Shown here: positions 19,882 through 24,324 of the stretch, one piece after another
How positions within the stretch are numbered: position 1 is the first letter of the stretch
Layout: each line of letters begins with the position of its first letter
From: Bondarzewia mesenterica
Lineage: Eukaryota > Basidiomycota > Agaricomycetes > Russulales > Bondarzewiaceae
Direction: 5' to 3'
Assembly: GCA_004802705.1 (NCBI GenBank)
Contig: SGPL01000500.1
Location: 1 to 24,324 of the forward strand
DNA length: 24,324 nucleotides
Translations under genes and position numbers: made by a program
The notes under the pieces: generated by a model
The model's input: only the letters and a program-made list of their open reading frames with translations
What the model was told of the DNA's origin: nothing
Database searches by the model: none

Positions 19882-21420
19882 TTGCTGAAAGTAAAAGATC
19901 AATTCATTCAAATGAGTTCAGCAGAGCGCCTTCTCACCTCTCTCACTCTCCTCATGCACCTCCACCTCCCCCTTCTCCTTCTCAGCCTCTCTGACATCCT
20001 CGCACCCATACTGAGCTCAAAGTTATAGAGCAGTTTGAGAATGGCAAAACGATCCACGAAGACCCAGCGATGGACGAAATATGGAAGGCATTAGAAACCT
20101 CATGTCAGCACCGTGAAAATGTAATCGAGCTCTTTCAGTGCCTGTTGTTTGACCTCAGAATCCTAGAGGAAGATCACCATCAGCGGGATCACATTTAGTC
20201 CACAGTTATTCATGTGTTTTTTTTAATATTTCTTTTTCCTCATCAGTCAGGAAAAGAACAAACACACAATGTTCCCAAAACTCACCAAGAAGAGAGCCAC
20301 GCAGTTCTTGTAGAACAGATGCTGACATGCCAGAAGTCGAAGGTCATCCTTTAGCACATAGTCCTCTAATCAGATTGCAAACAAACAAGGCTAAAAAACA
20401 CCTGCACTAGATGAAGTCGACTCACCTGACTGATACAATTGGAAGAAACGCGATCATCTCTAATTTGGCCTGGCGAATAACCTTAAGCCCGGAACTAGTG
20501 ATATCCTCCTTCATTGTGGTTAGCAACTTCACCTGCCCTAATAACCTTATAAGTTCCCACAGCACCGCAAAGGAGTCGAGTGGGTCATTGACCCATTGCC
20601 CTCACCAGCATGCATGACGGTCAGTGCATTGTCCTACCTTTCAGGCCTGAGCCCTCAGAAAGTGTTGGCTGCCCGTAAACACCATGGGCGGCCTCTAAAT
20701 GTCCCTAAATATCTATCAGCCATATCTTCATCTACATCGTTGGCATCAATACCACCACCTTCAGTAGCATTGTCGTTCGCACCTCTATGCATCTCATCGG
20801 GCATATGTGTACGAGCAAAAGTATACGCGTCACATCCTGTACTGTTAATGAATTGGAGAGGTGCTTGCTGAGGTGGGTATTGTGGATGTTGTAGATGTGA
20901 AACTGTGATGGGTGACTTGAGGCATGACTGCACTGAGGAGGAAGGGCGCAGAACTCGGGAGCAGTATGCTGGTGCCCACTTCCTGCTCATGATCACTGGA
21001 GAAGGTGCCGACTGCGTGCAAACGCATACCTTATAGTTGGTGCCCACATTGTTGTCCTACCACTCACTGCCACCCGGCATAGAGTAGCAGATGACAAGGT
21101 ATAGGGAGACACGCTCAATCCTAGCAGTGGCAAAAGAGGAGGGAATATAGACGGGACTCACAGACCACCATGTCTCCTCGCTTCGCCACACGATCTCATC
21201 TCCTTTGACACACAATTGCCCAAATGTGCAATCTTGATCACAGCATCACATTCCTTCGAAGACGACGATGATACTGCCCCGTTCTTCTTCTCATCTTGGA
21301 CATACGGGAAGGGCGCTGCCACAGCCAGCTTGGGCACCATGGCACAGTGTGATCGAGTATGGCGAGAAGCGCCGTCGACGATCCTGTAAGAAGCAGGACA
21401 GATTCCTCAGGTTTCAACAG
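19882..21420 (-). pseudogene. Decayed multi-exon gene fragments, HEAT/ARM-like, upstream of the Rho pseudogene
   Basis: Minus-strand pieces look like helical-repeat protein. About 20413-20575 encodes DPLDSFAVLWELIRLLGQVK and SGLKVIRQAKLEMIAFLPIV and ends at a GTGAGT donor. About 20286-20366 encodes DYVLKDDLRLLACQHLFYKN and CVALFL and again ends at GTGAGT. About 20105-20165 encodes SEVKQQALKELDYIFTVLT after a CTAG acceptor. Phases do not all agree and stops follow. About 21158-21350 encodes MVPKLAVAAPFPYVQDEKKN-type sequence. The pattern of short alpha-helical leucine-rich pieces recalls ARM/HEAT domains such as those after the kinase in Cdc7/SepH-type proteins, but I cannot confirm that. Part of 19990-20200 is also open on the plus strand (KALETSCQHRENVIELFQCL), so strand is uncertain there. 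Confidence 0.35.
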
Positions 21421-21539
21421 GACAGACTGGGGGAGGGATGGTGATATATGCACTCTTTGCATGAGAGTAGTGTTGATATTGGATGAGAGCCGGTCGAGCT
21501 TAGCAGATGATGTGTTATAACCTACTGTCCCATTCTGAC

Positions 21540-21790
21540 CAATTCATTTGTCACACGTCACAAGGGTGCTGGCGGAACAAAATTTTGGGGGATGTCACAT
21601 GTCACATCAAGCCTGTATGAAACCATTTGATGGTTGTCATCTAGCGAGTGTCACAAAATTTCGTGACCCACACCTAATGCGGTGCAGCTGGAGTCACACA
21701 ACTTTGACTGGGAATGAAATTATCCCCTTGTCACAGTCATACCCTACCCCAAATGAATGGATGAACTTGAAACCTGTCACACAGGTCATT
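21540..21790 (+). repeat. Degenerate repeat of about 44 bp centred on GTCACA
   Basis: GTCACA starts at 21550, 21557, 21594, 21601, 21650, 21693, 21730 and 21776. The first two pairs are exactly 44 bases apart; later spacings are 49, 43, 37 and 46. The sequence between the motifs has diverged. No coding function is evident. It may be an old minisatellite or a cluster of protein-binding sites. Confidence 0.55.
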
Positions 21791-22088
21791 TTCAAGAATG
21801 AATTGGTCGAAATGGTATAGTAGTAGCTGGAGATGAACTTGAGTCGAGCTTGTTGTTTCACTCACCGGTGATCAGCAATACCGGTCAACCGGTGAAGACA
21901 TACTACAAACTAAATGAAGCTAGGTTAGTTGCAGAAGTCTTACCATTTTGTAATGACCCTAGCAATAAATCATAGTCATTTGTCGTCCGACTAGTTTCCC
22001 GAATTCTGGGGGGGTCAAAATGGCTCATGTGTCGACCACAAGTAACGATTCCCTAATCGGGAATCGTAATTTCAATGCCGAATAAGGC
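21791..22088. other. Intergenic stretch with CCGGT palindromes
   Basis: Around 21863-21894 there are three ACCGGT cores (TCACCGGTGA, TACCGGTCAACCGGTGA), forming nested palindromes. Otherwise no gene, RNA or transposon signature is seen. ACCGGT also occurs at about 9870 and 10078. Confidence 0.35.
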
Positions 22089-22664
22089 TCACGTGATGGG
22101 AACGCGGAACCTCCGCGGCGGGCCCACGTCGTCCTCCACTCTGAGTCGGCTCACTCTCAGCTCTGAATTATACAACGGCCATGATCTCGAAATAAGCAAC
22201 TCCCATGCTGTTGTCAGTGCCTTTCCTCGCATAACCTCGCTGAACTCTAGTACGACCTTGGCATGCTCTTCATCACTCCCAACTCGTCTCCAGAAGTCCA
22301 AATATGCCAGCTCGGGTCCGAGGGCGAGTACATCCAACATCCCACATAACTTAGAATTCAGCCTGGACGTCTTCCTAACACGATGCTGCTGCAGACCCAT
22401 TTGTCCGCTCTGTGTCTCTCGGAACTCCCGCGTGGGGCGGTACGACCCGTGCCTGGCTTGTTCGGGCGGGGTGAGTGCCGTCGGTGCGAAGAACTCGAGC
22501 AAGGGTGTGCAAAGAAGGTCGAAGGGTGCCCAGGAGAATTTTAAGAATAATGAGGAGATGAATATGGATGGTGCGGTAAGAGTTGGAAGGGTGACGTAGG
22601 AGGCATCTTGATCTTCGTGTGCCAGTTCAGGGCTACGCGACAGTAGACAGTGACTTGGAACCTT
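22089..22664 (-). CDS. Hypothetical open frame, possibly a gene fragment
   Basis: The minus strand stays open for about 190 codons, ending at TGA at 22089. There is no clear start; an upstream stop lies near 22667. The C-terminal half looks protein-like (MLDVLALGPELAYLDFWRRV, SDEEHAKVVLEFSEVMRG, TTAWELLISRSWPLYNSELR), whereas the N-terminal half is hydrophobic (FISSLFLKFSWAPFDLLCTP). A Ser-rich frame on the opposite strand (22075-22599) overlaps it and seems the less likely of the two. No family recognised and no neighbour gives a clue. It could be a last exon. Confidence 0.3.
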   Translation of the reverse strand, partial: KVPSHCLLSRSPELAHEDQDASYVTLPTLTAPSIFISSLFLKFSWAPFDLLCTPLLEFFAPTALTPPEQARHGSYRPTREFRETQSGQMGLQQHRVRKTSRLNSKLCGMLDVLALGPELAYLDFWRRVGSDEEHAKVVLEFSEVMRGKALTTAWELLISRSWPLYNSELRVSRLRVEDDVGPPRRFRVPIT

Positions 22665-24055
22665 TCATAGAGGCCATCGCAGGTTTCACCTGCTCCAGTG
22701 TTGTCGTCACTTGCGCAATTGCCTCTGGTGGTCTGACGAGGCCTATGCGTATCTGGCGCGCGCTGATGTGCGTGAATGCACCCTGGCACCTGATCGAATA
22801 CTACGAAGTCGTCGGAAAGTATTCCTGCATATATTTTTCTGGCGTCAGCGTTTCCGATGCTTTGCTGCTCATCAATGCTCTGATAATCCTGCAAAAAAAA
22901 AAGTAGATGAACTCCACGTTGCTGTAGCCGCGCCCTACGTCTCAAGATCTCACCGTTGGCAGTGCACACCTTCCTCATAAATGTACTCCAGCCTAGAGTC
23001 CGCCATCGTCCCCCCCCCCCACTACTGGTCTAGTATGGCGTCCGGTTCTCTCTGGTCCACGACCGTTGTGTACAGCACGGCGGGCTTGATCATGACCCCG
23101 CCGCGACGGATACGTCCCGACTGAACAATGACGAGCGCGCGAGGTTGATACTCCAGGATGGCGATTTGACGACTCTAACCGATCTCGTCTCGGGCATCCT
23201 CCGCCTGCCACACTTCAGTCGTCTTGGGGGCGGTGCCTCACCATAATGCCGGATACTCTCCGCCATCTCACCGAGATCTACGGCACATCGCGATATGCCC
23301 AATTTGAGTTTGTAGCGCTCTTGAAAGGGCCGATTTTTGTCTGATAATGTTGGGCGCCAGGTCGATTATATCCAGCCTCACTCTACTAAGACCAATCCTA
23401 GTTGAAACCCAACCTTGATGCAGGAGACCCGACTTGATGGATGCACGGCACCGTGAGCGAATGATTAAAAGGCGAGGGGCATACATGAGGTCGTACTCAT
23501 GGCCAATATATAAGTTTTAGAACGATTTACGAAGGCTAGTAGGGGGGCTCACTGAGGATCGACTTGCATTCACGGTAGGCCCACATGCTGTCTCACGGAG
23601 GTAACATGATCTGATAAAGAGCATCCGAGTTTTTTTCCGGGGGGAGGGGGTAGACAGTGCGACGGCGTGTAGATTTTCACTGCCATGGCGAATAGGAGGA
23701 ATTGATATGTTTTCAAGAAGGCAGGCTGGATTGACACCATGAATGTGCTACTATTGTTATCTACATTTCTGGGGTCGTGATTGTGTTCTGGCAGACAGCC
23801 CCAAAATCTCGGCATATTTTCCCTGACAAGATGACAGTAAGTAATAAGCATTGCTACTACATCGGAAGTGAAACACGCAAACTAGCGAACACATTAAGAA
23901 TTCTAGGAAGTGATGATAGACCTACAACTCTCTATAGACATGTGGTCCGAGTCGTGACACAACCAAGGCAAACACAGAATCAAATTATAAATTACAACAT
24001 GGTATAAAACTGAAGCTGAGCACACCGATCGTCTCAAAATGCAATCCAACTCCAC
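22665..24055. other. No confidently assignable gene; possible short coding remnants
   Basis: Around 23030-23250 both strands contain protein-like frames: plus LNNDERARLILQDGDLTTLT with LVSGILRLPHFSRLGGG, and minus IAILEYQPRALVIVQSGRIR with GGVMIKPAVLYTTVVDQREP. They cannot both be genes and each ends within about 70 codons. A C-run lies at about 23010-23020 and a G-rich tract near 23638-23650. The stretch 23300-24000 shows no motif. It may be decayed or intron-split genes. Confidence 0.35.
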
Positions 24056-24324
24056 ATGGCGAGTGATACCAACGCCACGCTGAATGCCATTAGCCTCGTC
24101 TCCTCCCCAGCAGAGCTCCTCTCGACCAGGAGGCCCATCCAGCTGCTCTTCCTAAGCTCAGGGTACCCCGTCGGCCGCATCTCGACGACATATCGCGACA
24201 CATTCCACCCCGAGCGCCACCTGCGCCGCCGCCGCTCACAAACGCGCAGGCACACAGGCAGGCCGTGATGGTCCGCGGTGAGTTCGAATGCCGCAGATTC
24301 GCGGACGGGAGAAGGGGAGCCGCG
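24056..24324 (+). CDS. Possible 5' end of a plus-strand gene running off the window
   Basis: An ATG at 24056 in good context (CACATGGCG) opens a frame beginning MASDTNATLNAISLVSSPAE, then LLSTRRPIQLLFLSSGYPVG. That frame stops at 24268 in an Arg-rich run. Base composition rises to strongly GC here, as expected of a coding start. An alternative frame stays open to the window end (ending MVRGEFECRRFADGRRGAA), so an intron or another start may be involved. Product unknown. Confidence 0.25.

Noticed and set aside
22075..22599. Plus-strand open frame of 174 codons
   Set aside because: Ser-rich, low in charged helical patterns, and antisense to a more protein-like minus-strand frame; treated as a shadow.
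24270..24300. tRNA T-arm-like GAGTTCGAATGCC
   Set aside because: No acceptor stem, D-arm or anticodon arm can be folded around it.

Overview
The window looks like nuclear DNA of a filamentous basidiomycete. Two genes near the left end are broken by many short introns (41-129 nt, GT/AG ends), and the transposon families are typical of mushroom-forming fungi. There is no sign of bacterial operons, CRISPR or phage.

Layout. (1) 1-1831: no gene I can support. (2) 1832-3479, minus strand: a seven-exon G-protein alpha subunit, intact by eye (372 residues). (3) 4235-7783, minus: a 15-exon karyopherin of the importin beta-3 / Kap121 (Pse1, IPO5) family. It carries two compensating one-base frameshifts and has a short C-terminus. 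(4) About 8099-9275, plus: a decayed, unidentified protein-coding gene with in-frame TGA stops. (5) 10081-19200: an AT-rich, N-containing transposon graveyard. It holds a short telomere-like motif, one LTR (12022-12533), the integrase and chromodomain end of a Ty3/gypsy chromovirus (about 12590-13785), and a decayed Helitron (about 13786-17956). The Helitron is split by a 1.7-kb element (14932-16640) with terminal inverted repeats, filled with a 46-bp minisatellite. (6) 19290-21400, minus: fragments of at least two former host genes, including a Rho-family GTPase pseudogene that has lost its switch/DTAGQ coding part. (7) 21540-21790: a degenerate repeat of about 44 bp built on GTCACA. (8) 22000-24324: GC-richer DNA with a few open frames I cannot assign.

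How the parts relate. The G-alpha and importin genes are housekeeping or signalling genes in tandem on one strand and are not functionally linked. The rest is a record of nested insertion and mutational decay. Nearly every diagnosable lesion in the gypsy, Helitron, Rho and plus-strand pseudogenes is a C-to-T or G-to-A change: CGA/CAA to stop, TGG to TAG/TGA, GKT to GKM. This points to cytosine deamination (RIP-like or methylation-driven). The best candidate for something undescribed is the 1.7-kb element. Its inverted termini look like copies of its own internal 46-bp repeat, and it interrupts the Helitron exactly inside a conserved motif.

All identifications are from reading motifs by eye. 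No database search was possible.
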